Shown here one piece after another: positions 32,652-41,729 of a stretch of 47,124 bases of DNA; position 1 is the stretch's first letter, and every line of letters begins with the position of its first letter. The notes below the pieces were generated by a model, which searched no databases, was not told where the DNA came from, and saw only the letters and a list, made by a program, of their open reading frames with translations. Origin of the DNA: an uncultured Eubacteriales bacterium. GTDB taxonomy: Bacteria; Bacillota; Clostridia; Oscillospirales; Acutalibacteraceae. The position numbers and the translations under genes were made by a program. The DNA lies in the NCBI GenBank assembly GCA_902491475.1, contig CABUHY010000018.1:1-47124 (forward strand), written 5' to 3'.

Positions 32652-33629
32652 TTAATATACAAAGTTAGTGTAGCTTGCAGCAGTGTGGATAGCGCCCGAA
32701 CCGTTGATGCCGATACCGAGTGCTTTAAGTGCGAGCTGAGCGCTTACCGATGTCTCGTATTCGAGAGAAACGAGCTTACCGTCGGTGATTGTGCCCTTAA
32801 CCTTGATGTTTGTGTATTCGCCGTCAAGTGAGTTAACCGTTACAACGGAAACCTGAGCCTTAATTTCAGCCTCAACCTCTTCCCTTGTAATAATGTCGTT
32901 TGTAAATCTTGAAAGCGAGTTTGAACCGTCCTTAGCGGGGGTCTTTACATTGTCGAGTGTAAACTCAAAGCTGTCGCCGTTAACTTTAAGGCCCTTGAGG
33001 TCTTCGGGTTTAAGCGATGTAGCTTTAAGAGCATAGTTTGTGCCGTGGTAGTCGATAGCCGCAGCAGCGTCTTCGCCCTTCTTGATTGTGAGGCTCTTAT
33101 CGCCTACTCCGAGGAAGCCGCCGACAACAGAGTCGAGGTCTGCGTTTTCGTCAACCATGTGAATAACCTTATTAAGTGTGCTCGTAGCGTTACCTACATC
33201 GATGGGAGAAGTGTACTGACAGTTTCTCTTCCAATCGTAGCCTGCCTTTGCGTCAACCGCAGCCTTTGTTGCGCTGTTGAGTGCGTCGGCAACCGTCTTA
33301 GCCTCGGAAGCGTCCGATGCGGGAGCATTGCTGTCCGAAGATGTGTCGGATGAGGTAGCGTTATTTGCCGTATTGTTGTTTGCCGTGTTTGTGCCGCCCT
33401 GAGACGAATTGTTGTTGCCTGATGTGCTGTTGCCCTGTGTAACAACCTTCTGCTCAATCGTGGTGCCCTGTCCGAATGCTATGTAAACTATTGAATAAAC
33501 AAGCACTATGGACATCAATATCGCAAGCGACTTTAAGAAGGTCTCGCCGAAGATTTTATTCTTCTCAGCCTTCCTTGCTCTTTTAGCTTCCAACTCCTCG
33601 GGAGTCAGAACAGGTTTGTTTTTTGCCAT
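32652..33629 (-). CDS. LTPEE-type membrane-anchored protein, paralog 1
   Basis: A 325-aa protein built like its downstream neighbour: cytoplasmic KPVLTPEELEAKR, one transmembrane helix (about 33-52), an Asn/Thr/Ser-rich linker (about 68-105) and the same C-terminal domain, with GYDWKRNC, STLNKVIHMVDENADLDS, VVGGFLGVGDK, LSRFTNDI and ITDGKLVSLEY. The ATG at 33629 has AAAGGGG upstream; a TTG seven codons earlier would overlap it. It is the first gene of the unit, with a promoter at 33696-33724. Tandem duplication with a diverged linker is plain; function is unknown. Confidence 0.72.
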   Translation of the reverse strand: MAKNKPVLTPEELEAKRARKAEKNKIFGETFLKSLAILMSIVLVYSIVYIAFGQGTTIEQKVVTQGNSTSGNNNSSQGGTNTANNNTANNATSSDTSSDSNAPASDASEAKTVADALNSATKAAVDAKAGYDWKRNCQYTSPIDVGNATSTLNKVIHMVDENADLDSVVGGFLGVGDKSLTIKKGEDAAAAIDYHGTNYALKATSLKPEDLKGLKVNGDSFEFTLDNVKTPAKDGSNSLSRFTNDIITREEVEAEIKAQVSVVTVNSLDGEYTNIKVKGTITDGKLVSLEYETSVSAQLALKALGIGINGSGAIHTAASYTNFVY

Positions 33630-33695
33630 TTGAAAAATATCCCCTTTCAAATTCTTCTTGGCGTATAATTGTGCATTATCAATCGATACATATAA

Positions 33696-33724
33696 AATTT
33701 ACAATAAATTTTGCCGATTGTCAA
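33696..33724 (-). promoter_or_regulatory. Probable promoter of the LTPEE-protein unit
   Basis: Minus-strand TTGACA (33719-33724), 17-nt spacer, TAAATT (33696-33701). The -10 is imperfect. A second option, GATAAT at about 33676-33681 with TTGTAA 18 nt upstream, also exists. Confidence 0.5.
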
Positions 33725-33771
33725 TCAATTCTTTAGTTTTTATGTAAATTTTCAGTTTTTTCCTGTCTTTT

Positions 33772-36114
33772 TTATTCATTTGGCACTAATTTCAGTACAA
33801 TAACCGTGACATCATCGGCGGGCTTTTTGCCTCTTTCTCGCTTGGAGGCTTCGGCAATTTTTTCCGCAAGGGCGTCAACGGGGGTGTCGTTTGAGCCCGA
33901 AAGTATCATTTTTGCCGTGTTGAGCGAGTACTCAAACGCTCCGTCGCTTGCCATAACCGCCGTATCGCCCCTGCGAAGCTTGAATTCGGTTGAAACGAAA
34001 TCCGCTTCCTCAAGGATACCCAACGGCATAGAGGCACGGTTGACGGCTGTCACATTTTCCCTTTTCTTTACGAGGGTCGCCGCCGCACCCGCCTTGCAGA
34101 GCCTTGCGTTGCCCGTGTAGAGGTCTATCGAGAGGACATCGAGCGTTGCGAGCGACTCCTCGGACGATTTTAGCATAAGGGCGGAATTTACAAGCCGAAA
34201 CGCCGCAGGATGCGAAAAGCCCGAGCGTATCAGCTTTGCCGTCATTGAGCTTGCAAGCGACGAATCGACCGCCGCCCTCATTCCGGTGCCCATTCCGTCG
34301 CTTAAAACGACATTGAAATTGCCCTTGCCGTCATAAAAGCTTTCAAAGCTGTCGCCGCAATATCTGTCCTTGTCGGCAACGCTCCTTGAAGCCGCGGCAT
34401 CGACTCGAAAAAAGGTCTTTTCGCAAAAGCACACGCACGCCTCGTCCCCCGAAGAAGTAACGGAAGGCCTGTCCAGCTTAACCGAGCAAATTCCCTCCAG
34501 TGCCTTGCGAAGCTCGTATTCGTTTATTTTTTCGTTCTTTTTACGGAAGGAGAACTCGATTTTCAGCTTCCCGTTTTCGGAATTTCGGCACACAAGCGTT
34601 TCGGGGAAAATATCAAAGGAGGATATAAGCAAATCCTCAACCTTTCGGGAAATATCGTCGGCGAAATCGATTTCCTTTGTAAATTCTTCGGAAATTTCCG
34701 TGAGCATATCGCACATACCGCCGAACTGTCGGGAGGATATGCTCCTCATTTTTTCGATTTTCTCCCTGGCAGCCCTCGACGATACATAACCTATGTAAAT
34801 TTTGTTAAAGTTGTCCGTTATTTCGTCCGATTTAACGCAGCAGCCCTTCAAAAACGGCGGCAGGGTGTTTGAATTGACAACGCCGTTGTTTTTGAGCGTT
34901 TCGCTCATTGTATCAAACGCCTTTTTGCAGTCGGCAAAATTTTTGTTCCAGCAGAAAGAATTGAGCCGACAGTCGGTACACACGCCTGCCCTGACCCTCG
35001 AATATACATCAAGCTCCGTTTCGGGCTCGCTGCTTTTGAGGATTTCCGAGGCGGCGTTGACCGCTCCCGAAACCTCTTCGACCGCCGCAGATGCATTTTT
35101 CAGCCGTTCAAGCAGGGCAAGGCGCTGTGAGTTCACATTTACGGGTTCACGGCGTTCATAAAAGCCTCCCGTCAGCGAACGCAGAGCCTTTTCGGGTATA
35201 CACAGAAACGCAACGCAAGCCACCGCCGCTTCAATAAGAAGATAAATCTTTTCGGCAGTGCCGTTTTCAAACAGAAAAGCCGCCGAAAAAGCAATAAGAG
35301 CCGACACCGCACCCGCAACTCTGTTGAAATGCGAAAACATTCCGCACACAAGCCCCGTTACCGCATAAGCAACGCCCGACGCCCCTACAGCGTTATTAAG
35401 CGACATTGCAAGCCCCAGCGCTACGCCGAAGCCTGCACCGCCCGCCTCTTTATAGATATAAGAGGCAAGTATCAGCGCAAATACGCCTATTATCCTTGCG
35501 GGCGAAACCGAAAACAGGGTTATTCCCGACAGCGAGAGCAAAATGACGGACAAAAACGCACCTACGAATATAATATCCCGTGCCGTAAAGCCGCCCTGTC
35601 TTTGATATGCCGACACTGCGTCAAATGCCGCGGAAAACACAAACGACAGCGCAAAGCCGAGTGCCGCCTCACAGAGGAACACAAGAAACGACCGTGCCGA
35701 AACCTCAGAGGCAAAGAGCACCGCCATACTTGTCAAAAACAGCGACATAAAAGCGATGCAGGACGGCAGAAGTCTGAACTTTTTGATTTTTTCAAGCTCG
35801 TCGGTAAGCTTTATAAGTATTACCGAACAGATTATCGCCGCTATGTAACGCAATGCCGACAGGTTGTCCTGCGTTAAAATATAGCCTGCCGCCGCACCGA
35901 GCCCTGCCGAAACGGTATATTTGCCCGAAACCGCAGTCACAAACCCCACGGCAAACGGCGAAAATGTTTCAAGCTCGTTTATCGAGCCGCAGAGAAGTCC
36001 GAGCAGAAAGCAAAAAAGCTGTTTTATCGCCTGCTTTGATATTTTTTCTATCTTTTCGGCGTTTGCATCGGCATATATACGCCTTGCCGTCTGTATAGTT
36101 TTCAAAAAAATCAC
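33772..36114 (-). CDS. spoIIE: Stage II sporulation protein E, SpoIIE
   Basis: A 780-aa membrane phosphatase that dephosphorylates SpoIIAA and so activates sigma F in the forespore. The N-terminal half (about 30-310) has ten or so transmembrane helices; the middle is regulatory and carries a Cys cluster (CTDCRLNSFCW); the C-terminal PP2C domain has VVLSDGMGTGMRAA, SGFSHPAAFRLVNSAL and VMASDGAFEYSL, with the metal-binding Asp residues. B. subtilis SpoIIE is 827 aa. The start is GTG at 36114 with AAGG close upstream; a TTG three codons in is an alternative. Its presence shows the host can form endospores. It stands alone between two accessory units. Confidence 0.93.
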   Translation of the reverse strand: MIFLKTIQTARRIYADANAEKIEKISKQAIKQLFCFLLGLLCGSINELETFSPFAVGFVTAVSGKYTVSAGLGAAAGYILTQDNLSALRYIAAIICSVILIKLTDELEKIKKFRLLPSCIAFMSLFLTSMAVLFASEVSARSFLVFLCEAALGFALSFVFSAAFDAVSAYQRQGGFTARDIIFVGAFLSVILLSLSGITLFSVSPARIIGVFALILASYIYKEAGGAGFGVALGLAMSLNNAVGASGVAYAVTGLVCGMFSHFNRVAGAVSALIAFSAAFLFENGTAEKIYLLIEAAVACVAFLCIPEKALRSLTGGFYERREPVNVNSQRLALLERLKNASAAVEEVSGAVNAASEILKSSEPETELDVYSRVRAGVCTDCRLNSFCWNKNFADCKKAFDTMSETLKNNGVVNSNTLPPFLKGCCVKSDEITDNFNKIYIGYVSSRAAREKIEKMRSISSRQFGGMCDMLTEISEEFTKEIDFADDISRKVEDLLISSFDIFPETLVCRNSENGKLKIEFSFRKKNEKINEYELRKALEGICSVKLDRPSVTSSGDEACVCFCEKTFFRVDAAASRSVADKDRYCGDSFESFYDGKGNFNVVLSDGMGTGMRAAVDSSLASSMTAKLIRSGFSHPAAFRLVNSALMLKSSEESLATLDVLSIDLYTGNARLCKAGAAATLVKKRENVTAVNRASMPLGILEEADFVSTEFKLRRGDTAVMASDGAFEYSLNTAKMILSGSNDTPVDALAEKIAEASKRERGKKPADDVTVIVLKLVPNE

Positions 36115-36227
36115 CGTACCTTAAACATAATTTTTCAAAAAAATTATATCCTCGGTACGGCGAAAACCGTGTCGGCTTATGCTGTTGTTTTTACACGCTC
36201 ACGGGCGTTTTCGGACGAAATTTCCGA

Positions 36228-36434
36228 TTACTGCTCGACATCAAACGGCTCGTCGGGAATTATGAGAGCGCAAATGATATAAAAGAGAAGTCCGGGGAAG
36301 CCTGCCGAAAACAGCGAGATAAGGACATAGACAAGTCTCACAAGAGTCGAGTCAACGCCTATATACTCCGCAAATCCGCCGAGTACGCCTGCCAACATTC
36401 TGTCACGATTGCTTTTATAAAGTTTCTTCTTCAT
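36228..36434 (-). CDS. PspC-domain membrane protein
   Basis: A 68-aa protein matching the short stand-alone PspC family: KLYKSNRDRMLAGVLGGFAEYIGVDSTLVRLVYVLISLF, followed by a membrane segment LFYIICALIIPDEP. Such proteins are linked to envelope stress control. It is preceded by an AAAGGAG site and is the last gene of the PadR-led unit, after a 52-nt gap. Confidence 0.88.
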   Translation of the reverse strand: MKKKLYKSNRDRMLAGVLGGFAEYIGVDSTLVRLVYVLISLFSAGFPGLLFYIICALIIPDEPFDVEQ

Positions 36435-36486
36435 TTTTATTTCTCCTTTGAATAATTTTTTGTTTTTATTTAATTTTAATTAAATA

Positions 36487-37176
36487 TCAGCTTCTGTCAA
36501 GAAATTCCCATTCGACAAATCTCGACTGCATCCAATTATCGGGTGCGGCATTGTCCAAATACTGCTCGAAACGGGTCCGAGCCTCATAGCCGTAATGCCT
36601 CTCGCTCCATCTGACTATCGATGCGGCTGTCATTATGAAATTGAACGCCATAAACACGCTCATCACAACGCAGGCAAAGTGCCACTTCTTGCCCTTGAGT
36701 CTGTCAAGCAGGCTGTCGATTTTCGGATAAAGCTTGCAGAACGCAATGCCCACAACGCCCCATATTACCGAAAAGCCCAAGCATATAATGCCCTGATAAT
36801 TCATAAAGCTTCCGTTGTAGTTCCACGCCCGCATACCGAGAACATTTTTAAGCAGCAATCCGCAGGCAAGCTCCAAAACGGTGGCAACCGTCGCAAGAAT
36901 AATGAATTTCTGAGTCTGAGGCTTCCGTTTAAGCTTCTCCGCCGCAACAAAGAACAGAACCGCCGCAAAGCCGTAAAGTATGTTGAACGAGCCGTAAACA
37001 GAAACCACATGGCTTTCCCAATGACCTCTTGTGAGCTTACAGAAGATGCCTTCCATGAGAACGCCTATCAGACTGCCTACAATAAACAACCAAAACAACT
37101 TGTCGTATGTTATCTGCCTGTTTTCGGTCCCCTCCGAATAAACAACCGCAGTATCAAGTTTGTTTTTTCTGCTCAT
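36487..37176 (-). CDS. Putative ABC-transporter type IV (PF06541-like) membrane protein
   Basis: A 229-aa integral membrane protein with five or six helices. KLFWLFIVGSLIGVLMEGIFC and SVYGSFNILYGFAAVLFF fit the family named putative ABC-transporter type IV, although no ATPase gene is next to it. Start: an ATG at 37176, three codons after a TTG that overlaps the stop of the preceding gene. Neighbours are envelope-associated. Transport is unproven. Confidence 0.7.
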   Translation of the reverse strand: MSRKNKLDTAVVYSEGTENRQITYDKLFWLFIVGSLIGVLMEGIFCKLTRGHWESHVVSVYGSFNILYGFAAVLFFVAAEKLKRKPQTQKFIILATVATVLELACGLLLKNVLGMRAWNYNGSFMNYQGIICLGFSVIWGVVGIAFCKLYPKIDSLLDRLKGKKWHFACVVMSVFMAFNFIMTAASIVRWSERHYGYEARTRFEQYLDNAAPDNWMQSRFVEWEFLDRS

Positions 37177-37181
37177 AATCC

Positions 37182-38123
37182 TCAATCCATATCAAATTCT
37201 ATTTTTCCCGTATTTACGCTCAAATTCGCCTCAACCGTTTTTTCCGAAGTATCGGACGACTCTATCTTTCCCGACGGCTTAACCGTGTTTGTCGGGTTGC
37301 CGTCCGAATCAAACAGCGTTATGTTTATCGGCATATCGTCGTCAAGCTTACAGGTCTGTGCGCTGTAATTTACCGTATAACCTGCGGCGAACGGAAGCGT
37401 GCAGTCTATTTTGCCCGTATCCACATGAGCCGTAACCGAAGTTCCTGCCGAAAAACCGCTTTCAATATCTATTTTTCCCGTATCGACGCTGATATTGCAT
37501 TTGTCGATATTTGCTCTTTCAATATCCGCACTGCCTGTTCCGATATTCGCATTGAGGCTGTCAAGGACAATTCCGCCGTCAGCCTTAAATTCGCCCGTAG
37601 AAGTATAAAATTCAACATTTCTCACATTTTCGGGAATATAAACAACAGCCTTGGTTTTATATAAATAAGACTGCTCACGCGCCTTAATAAACAGTTTGTA
37701 ATCCCTGCTGTCATCACTGAAGTCTTTAAGTACAATCGGCTCCGTAACTTCGTCATCTTCGTTCCTTGAGTATGTCATAATCTCGGCGGAGAGCTTACCG
37801 TCTGAAGACGGCATCATAATCACCTCAACCGAATCCGAACCGATAACAATGCTGTCGGAGGTGTATTTCTCCGATTTGACAGTTGTCTTATTGCTCAGAT
37901 ACCAGTCATCATCGTCTATATCGTCAATTTCGTCATAGGAATATTTAGCTTCGATTTCGTCGCCTATCATTTCCAATTTATCTTCAAGCTTTTCCAACAC
38001 GCCGTCAAAATTACCGTCTGCCGCATACTGCACGAACTCCGTTCCGAGCGCCGCAAAAAAGCACAGCGCGGATATTGCCGAAATGACAAGAATAATTGCT
38101 GTTACAGATATAAATTTCTTCAT
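37182..38123 (-). CDS. DUF4097-type membrane-anchored beta-repeat protein
   Basis: A 313-aa protein: one N-terminal transmembrane helix (about 5-30), an acidic stretch (DEIDDIDDDDWY near 65-75), then a right-handed beta-repeat domain with the short repeating strands of the DUF4097/LiaG type (VEFYTSTGEFKADGG, LDSLNANIGTGSADIE, CNISVDTGKIDIESG, VTAHVDTGKIDCTL, LSVNTGKIEFDMD). The word DTGKID or NTGKIE recurs. Found in stress-responsive envelope operons with HAAS/DUF1700 and PadR genes, as here. It starts 13 nt after the DUF1700 stop. The molecular role is unknown. Confidence 0.82.
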   Translation of the reverse strand: MKKFISVTAIILVISAISALCFFAALGTEFVQYAADGNFDGVLEKLEDKLEMIGDEIEAKYSYDEIDDIDDDDWYLSNKTTVKSEKYTSDSIVIGSDSVEVIMMPSSDGKLSAEIMTYSRNEDDEVTEPIVLKDFSDDSRDYKLFIKAREQSYLYKTKAVVYIPENVRNVEFYTSTGEFKADGGIVLDSLNANIGTGSADIERANIDKCNISVDTGKIDIESGFSAGTSVTAHVDTGKIDCTLPFAAGYTVNYSAQTCKLDDDMPINITLFDSDGNPTNTVKPSGKIESSDTSEKTVEANLSVNTGKIEFDMD

Positions 38124-38136
38124 GCTCCGTCCCTCC

Positions 38137-38685
38137 TTATAAGCCGGCTTTGCGGAAGCTTAATTTCAGCAGATATGTCATAATCGCAAACATGAGAAGT
38201 CCCATGCAGACGAACATCACACTCAACGAAATGAGAAAGCCCGTCATAGCTGCCGACGGCACTGCGGCTATCGCGAAAATTGCGACAAGCACAAGCATTA
38301 TCGGCGAAAGCACAAGCATTACGGCTGTCGGATATACACCGAGTGCGCACAGAACGAAGAAAATGAACATAAGCGTCCATAAAAATTTATTCCGTCTGTC
38401 AAAATTCGGCTTCTGGTATGTTTGCGAGCCTGCGTTGAACACCGCCTTCTTCGCAGCGGGCTGTTCCTTTGCGCCGACGGACGACGAAGCCTGCTGCGGA
38501 TTTACATACTGCATGGCACAGCTGTACGGTGTTCCGAGTTCCTCGCAAATCTGTTCTTCGCTTTTTCCGAGCTCTGTTCCGGCTGAAAAATGCTCCTCGA
38601 AGTCCTGTATTATCTCATCACGCTCCGCAGGCGAAAAGCCCGAGAGATGATTGTATAATTCCTGTAAAAATTCAACCTTAGTCAT
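38137..38685 (-). CDS. HAAS/DUF1700-domain membrane protein
   Basis: A 182-aa protein: the N-terminal HAAS helical domain (KVEFLQELYNHLSGFSPAER, then DEIIQDFEEHFSAGTELGKS and EEQICEELGTP, about 1-55), a linker, and three or four transmembrane helices (about 95-175). The HAAS domain is always encoded beside a PadR regulator and is thought to interact with it. The gene overlaps the padR gene by 8 nt, so the two are translationally coupled. Confidence 0.88.
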   Translation of the reverse strand: MTKVEFLQELYNHLSGFSPAERDEIIQDFEEHFSAGTELGKSEEQICEELGTPYSCAMQYVNPQQASSSVGAKEQPAAKKAVFNAGSQTYQKPNFDRRNKFLWTLMFIFFVLCALGVYPTAVMLVLSPIMLVLVAIFAIAAVPSAAMTGFLISLSVMFVCMGLLMFAIMTYLLKLSFRKAGL

Positions 38686-38998
38686 TACCGTCGCCTCCTA
38701 ACAAATTTGAAACGCAAAGCGTAAATTCATTCCATTCTTTTTCAAGCGCCGCCTGCGTGTCCCTGCCCTTTTGGGTAAGCCTGTAATACTTTCTTGCAGG
38801 TCCCGTGGGCGACTCCTTGAGGTACACTTCAAAATATCCTTCGTTACGAAGCCGTTTCAGCAAGGGGTAAATCGTTCCCTCTGAAACATCTATCTGTTTA
38901 CCGACTGCGTCCGCAAGCTCATAACCGTATTTGTCGCCCTGCCGCAGCTGTGACAAAACACAGAGCTCAAGCACGCCTTTTTTGAACTGTGTATTCAT
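38678..38998 (-). CDS. PadR-family transcriptional regulator
   Basis: A 106-aa winged-helix repressor: KKGVLELCVLSQLRQGDKYG, then EGTIYPLLKRLRNEGYFEVY and GPARKYYRLTQKG, all PadR signatures. The ATG at 38998 has AAAGGAGAG upstream; an upstream in-frame extension lacks a site. First gene of the unit padR, HAAS, DUF4097, PF06541, PspC, which it probably autoregulates. Its promoter is TTGCAT (39060-39065), 17-nt spacer, TATATT (39037-39042). Confidence 0.92.
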   Translation of the reverse strand: MNTQFKKGVLELCVLSQLRQGDKYGYELADAVGKQIDVSEGTIYPLLKRLRNEGYFEVYLKESPTGPARKYYRLTQKGRDTQAALEKEWNEFTLCVSNLLGGDGND

Positions 38999-39036
38999 TG
39001 CGCCTCTCCTTTCATCATCATACTTATTACGAATAC

Positions 39037-39065
39037 AATATATCACATACTATCTTGTAATGCAA
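39037..39065 (-). promoter_or_regulatory. Promoter of the padR-led envelope operon
   Basis: Minus-strand TTGCAT, 17-nt spacer, TATATT, with an extended TG one base before the -10. Target of possible PadR autoregulation; no perfect operator palindrome was seen. Confidence 0.65.
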
Positions 39066-39123
39066 TATACTGTGTAATATTTAACACTTTATTAACAAAT
39101 CGGAAAAACTTCATAAACAAAAA

Positions 39124-39147
39124 GAGCAGACCCGTTAAGGTCTGCTC
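39124..39147 (-). terminator. Terminator after the aminopeptidase gene
   Basis: A 9-bp perfect stem (GAGCAGACC / GGTCTGCTC, 6-nt loop) followed on the minus strand by TTTTTGTTT, 17 nt past the stop codon. It ends the housekeeping group. Confidence 0.85.
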
Positions 39148-39163
39148 CGTAACCGACACCGTC

Positions 39164-40570
39164 TTATTTCTCTTCAAAGAACGCCTTGAACGCCCTGTAT
39201 GCCATATAGACATCAAGCTTTGCAACGACCTCAAACGGTGCGTGCATTGAAAGGACCGGTACGCCGAGGTCAACGACATCAATATTGAGCGCCGCAAGAT
39301 ACATAGCGACAGTTCCGCCGCCGCCTGCGTCAACCTTACCGAGCTCGCCCGACTGCCATACGATGTTTTCGCCGTCAAGCATACTTCTTATCTTGCCCAT
39401 ATACTCTGCCGAAGCGTCGCTTGTGCCTGCCTTGCCTCTTGAACCCGTATATTTTGTGATAACAACGCCCTTGTTTACATAGGAGGCGTTTCTCTTTTCC
39501 GAAACATCTGCAAAGGTCGGGTCAAACGCCGCATTGACATCGGCTGAAAGGCACTGGCTGTTTGAGAGCACCGTATGATAATTTACGCCCTGCATATTTG
39601 CAAGGTCCGCAACAAAATATTTGAAGTACGAGGAATTGAGACCCGTGTTGCCCTCCGAGCCTATCTCTTCCTTGTCGGTAAGAACCGTAACAGCTGTGTA
39701 TTCGGGCTTTTCGATATTGAAAATCGCCTCTGCCGCCGGGTAAGCGCAAACTCTGTCGTCATGTCCGTAAGAGCCTATCATACTGCGGTCAAAGCCTATA
39801 TCAGTAGCCTTGAAAGCGGGAACGGCTTCAAGCTCCGCCGAAAGGAAATCGCTCTCTGTAATTCCATATTTCTCAAACAGGATATTCATAACATTGAGCT
39901 TTACCTTTTCGCTTGCCTCGTCGTCCTTGAACGGGCGTGAACCGATTACGATGTTGAGCTCCTCGCCCCTTATTCCGTCGGCAAGAGTGCGTTTCATCTG
40001 CTCTGCCGCAAGGTGGGGAAGAAGGTCGGTTACGACAAATTTCGGGTCGCCGTCATCCTCGCCGACATTGACCTGCGCCTTTGTGCCGTCCTTTTTGACA
40101 ACTACGCCGTGAAGCGAAAGCGGGATTGCCGTCCACTGATACTTCTTTATTCCGCCGTAATAATGCGTCTTGAAATAAGCTATATCCGAGTCCTCATAGA
40201 GCGGATTTTGCTTCATATCAAGTCTCGGCGAGTCAATGTGCGCCGCCGAAAGACGGATACCCTCTTTAAGACTCTTTTTACCGATAACGGCAAGAATTAT
40301 CGATTTACCTCTGTTGTTGTAGTAAACCTTGTCGCCCGCCTGATACTTTTTATCTCTGTCAAACTCGACATAGCCGTTTTTCTTCGCCTTGTCGAGGACA
40401 TATATAACAGCCTCTCTCTCGGTCTTTGCCTTGTTGAGGAAGTTTTTGTATTCTTCGCAGAACTCGTCCGCCTTGTCGGTTTCCGACTGCGAAATAACCT
40501 CCGATGCGTGCTTCGGAACATAGAAAAGCTTTTCTTTAAGTTCTTCTGCCTTTGATTTTTCCTTGCTCAT
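39164..40570 (-). CDS. M18-family aminopeptidase
   Basis: A 468-aa cytoplasmic zinc aminopeptidase of family M18 (aspartyl aminopeptidase type). Metal and catalytic motifs: SAAHIDSPRLDMKQ, GEDDGD, DKEEIGSEGN, SYGHDDRVCA, and the His ligand in VLSMHAPFEV near the C terminus. Length matches the family. The ATG at 40570 has GAGGAG 8 nt upstream; an ATG two codons earlier is too close to it. It follows the lytic transglycosylase gene by 2 nt. Confidence 0.9.
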   Translation of the reverse strand: MSKEKSKAEELKEKLFYVPKHASEVISQSETDKADEFCEEYKNFLNKAKTEREAVIYVLDKAKKNGYVEFDRDKKYQAGDKVYYNNRGKSIILAVIGKKSLKEGIRLSAAHIDSPRLDMKQNPLYEDSDIAYFKTHYYGGIKKYQWTAIPLSLHGVVVKKDGTKAQVNVGEDDGDPKFVVTDLLPHLAAEQMKRTLADGIRGEELNIVIGSRPFKDDEASEKVKLNVMNILFEKYGITESDFLSAELEAVPAFKATDIGFDRSMIGSYGHDDRVCAYPAAEAIFNIEKPEYTAVTVLTDKEEIGSEGNTGLNSSYFKYFVADLANMQGVNYHTVLSNSQCLSADVNAAFDPTFADVSEKRNASYVNKGVVITKYTGSRGKAGTSDASAEYMGKIRSMLDGENIVWQSGELGKVDAGGGGTVAMYLAALNIDVVDLGVPVLSMHAPFEVVAKLDVYMAYRAFKAFFEEK

Positions 40571-40572
40571 TT

Positions 40573-41151
40573 TCATTGCTCCTCTTTATATAGATTGCCG
40601 TAAACATTTACGGCTTTTGTTACCTTGCTTACATAGTGCGCCGTTGCCCTTGACGGGATTTTGTCGAGCGTTACGCCGTCGCTTGAATACTCGGGGTCTT
40701 TAAGCCAGCCGTCAACCCTGTTTATCCCTGCGTGGTACGCCGCCGCGGCGGTTTCGGTGTTTCCGAACTTTTCAAGCAGTATCGAATAGAAAAACGCACA
40801 GTATTTTATTGATATTTCAGGGTCGGACAAATCCGCTTCGGTATATTTTTCGCCCGTTTTCGTCTGAAGCCATGCGAGGGTGTCGGGCATTATCTGGGTA
40901 AGCCCTATTGCGCCCACCTCGGATTTTGCGTTTTCGTCAAAGCCGCTTTCAACCTTTATTGTGGCATAAAGCAAATTCGCGGGCACCGAATACTCATCGG
41001 CGTACTTCTCTATATATTCTGTGTATTTTTGCGGGTATCTATGCTTATAACCGACCCTCAGCAAAATCACGGTCACTGCGGAAATAACAGCAACAAACGC
41101 CAAAATCAGGGCGATTATTTTCAACAGCGCTGTCTTTTTTTGTTTAGTCAT
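40573..41151 (-). CDS. Membrane-anchored lytic transglycosylase (SLT domain)
   Basis: A 192-aa protein: one N-terminal transmembrane helix (about 10-32) and an SLT domain with the catalytic Glu in IKVESGF, AIGLTQIMPDT and AAYHAGINRVDGWL. It cleaves peptidoglycan between MurNAc and GlcNAc outside the membrane. In B. subtilis a similar gene is next to coaE. It overlaps coaE by 8 nt. Confidence 0.92.
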   Translation of the reverse strand: MTKQKKTALLKIIALILAFVAVISAVTVILLRVGYKHRYPQKYTEYIEKYADEYSVPANLLYATIKVESGFDENAKSEVGAIGLTQIMPDTLAWLQTKTGEKYTEADLSDPEISIKYCAFFYSILLEKFGNTETAAAAYHAGINRVDGWLKDPEYSSDGVTLDKIPSRATAHYVSKVTKAVNVYGNLYKEEQ

Positions 41152-41728
41152 CGTTGATAATTTCCTTTATCTGCTCCGAAAGTCCGTAAGGCGGATAGTT
41201 TTTTACGACCCTGTCGGCGTTTGCAAGGAAAAAGTCCTCGCCCTTTTGCGCCGATATTCTCTGCCTTGCGCTCTCAAGAGATATTTTATCCCGTTTAATT
41301 ATTCTGTCAAGGCGTATTTCCTCGGGTGCGACAACGCAGATGTTCGTATCGCAGATTTTTGCAAGTCCGCTCTCAAAAAGCCCTATGGCGTCAACCGTTA
41401 CTCCGGGGATATTTTCTTTTTCCTCTTTTGAAATTATACCCTTGATATATTCGACAACGGCGGGGTGAGTTATTTCGCTCAATCTTTCGGTGCTTTGCTT
41501 TGATGAAAACGCCCTTTTTGCAAGCAGTTTTCTGTCAACCGTACCGTCGGACAGCACAATATCCGCACCGTATTCCCGTGAAAGAGCGGCGATAACGCCC
41601 TTGTCGGCGTTTATCACATCCCTTGCGACATGGTCGGCGTCGATATGGTAATATCCCGATTTTTCAAGAGCCTTTGCAACGGTCGATTTACCTGCGCCCG
41701 TCTGCCCCGTAAGTCCGATAATTTTCAT
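41144..41728 (-). CDS. coaE: Dephospho-CoA kinase CoaE
   Basis: A 194-aa cytoplasmic kinase for the last step of coenzyme A synthesis. P-loop GLTGQTGAGKSTVAKAL, then YYHIDADHVARDVI, IYE-like LFESGL and VVAPEEIRLDRIIKRD. Length is standard. It starts 1 nt before the ywlC stop region and overlaps the transglycosylase gene, so the set is co-transcribed. Confidence 0.93.
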   Translation of the reverse strand: MKIIGLTGQTGAGKSTVAKALEKSGYYHIDADHVARDVINADKGVIAALSREYGADIVLSDGTVDRKLLAKRAFSSKQSTERLSEITHPAVVEYIKGIISKEEKENIPGVTVDAIGLFESGLAKICDTNICVVAPEEIRLDRIIKRDKISLESARQRISAQKGEDFFLANADRVVKNYPPYGLSEQIKEIINDD

Positions 41729-41729
41729 A

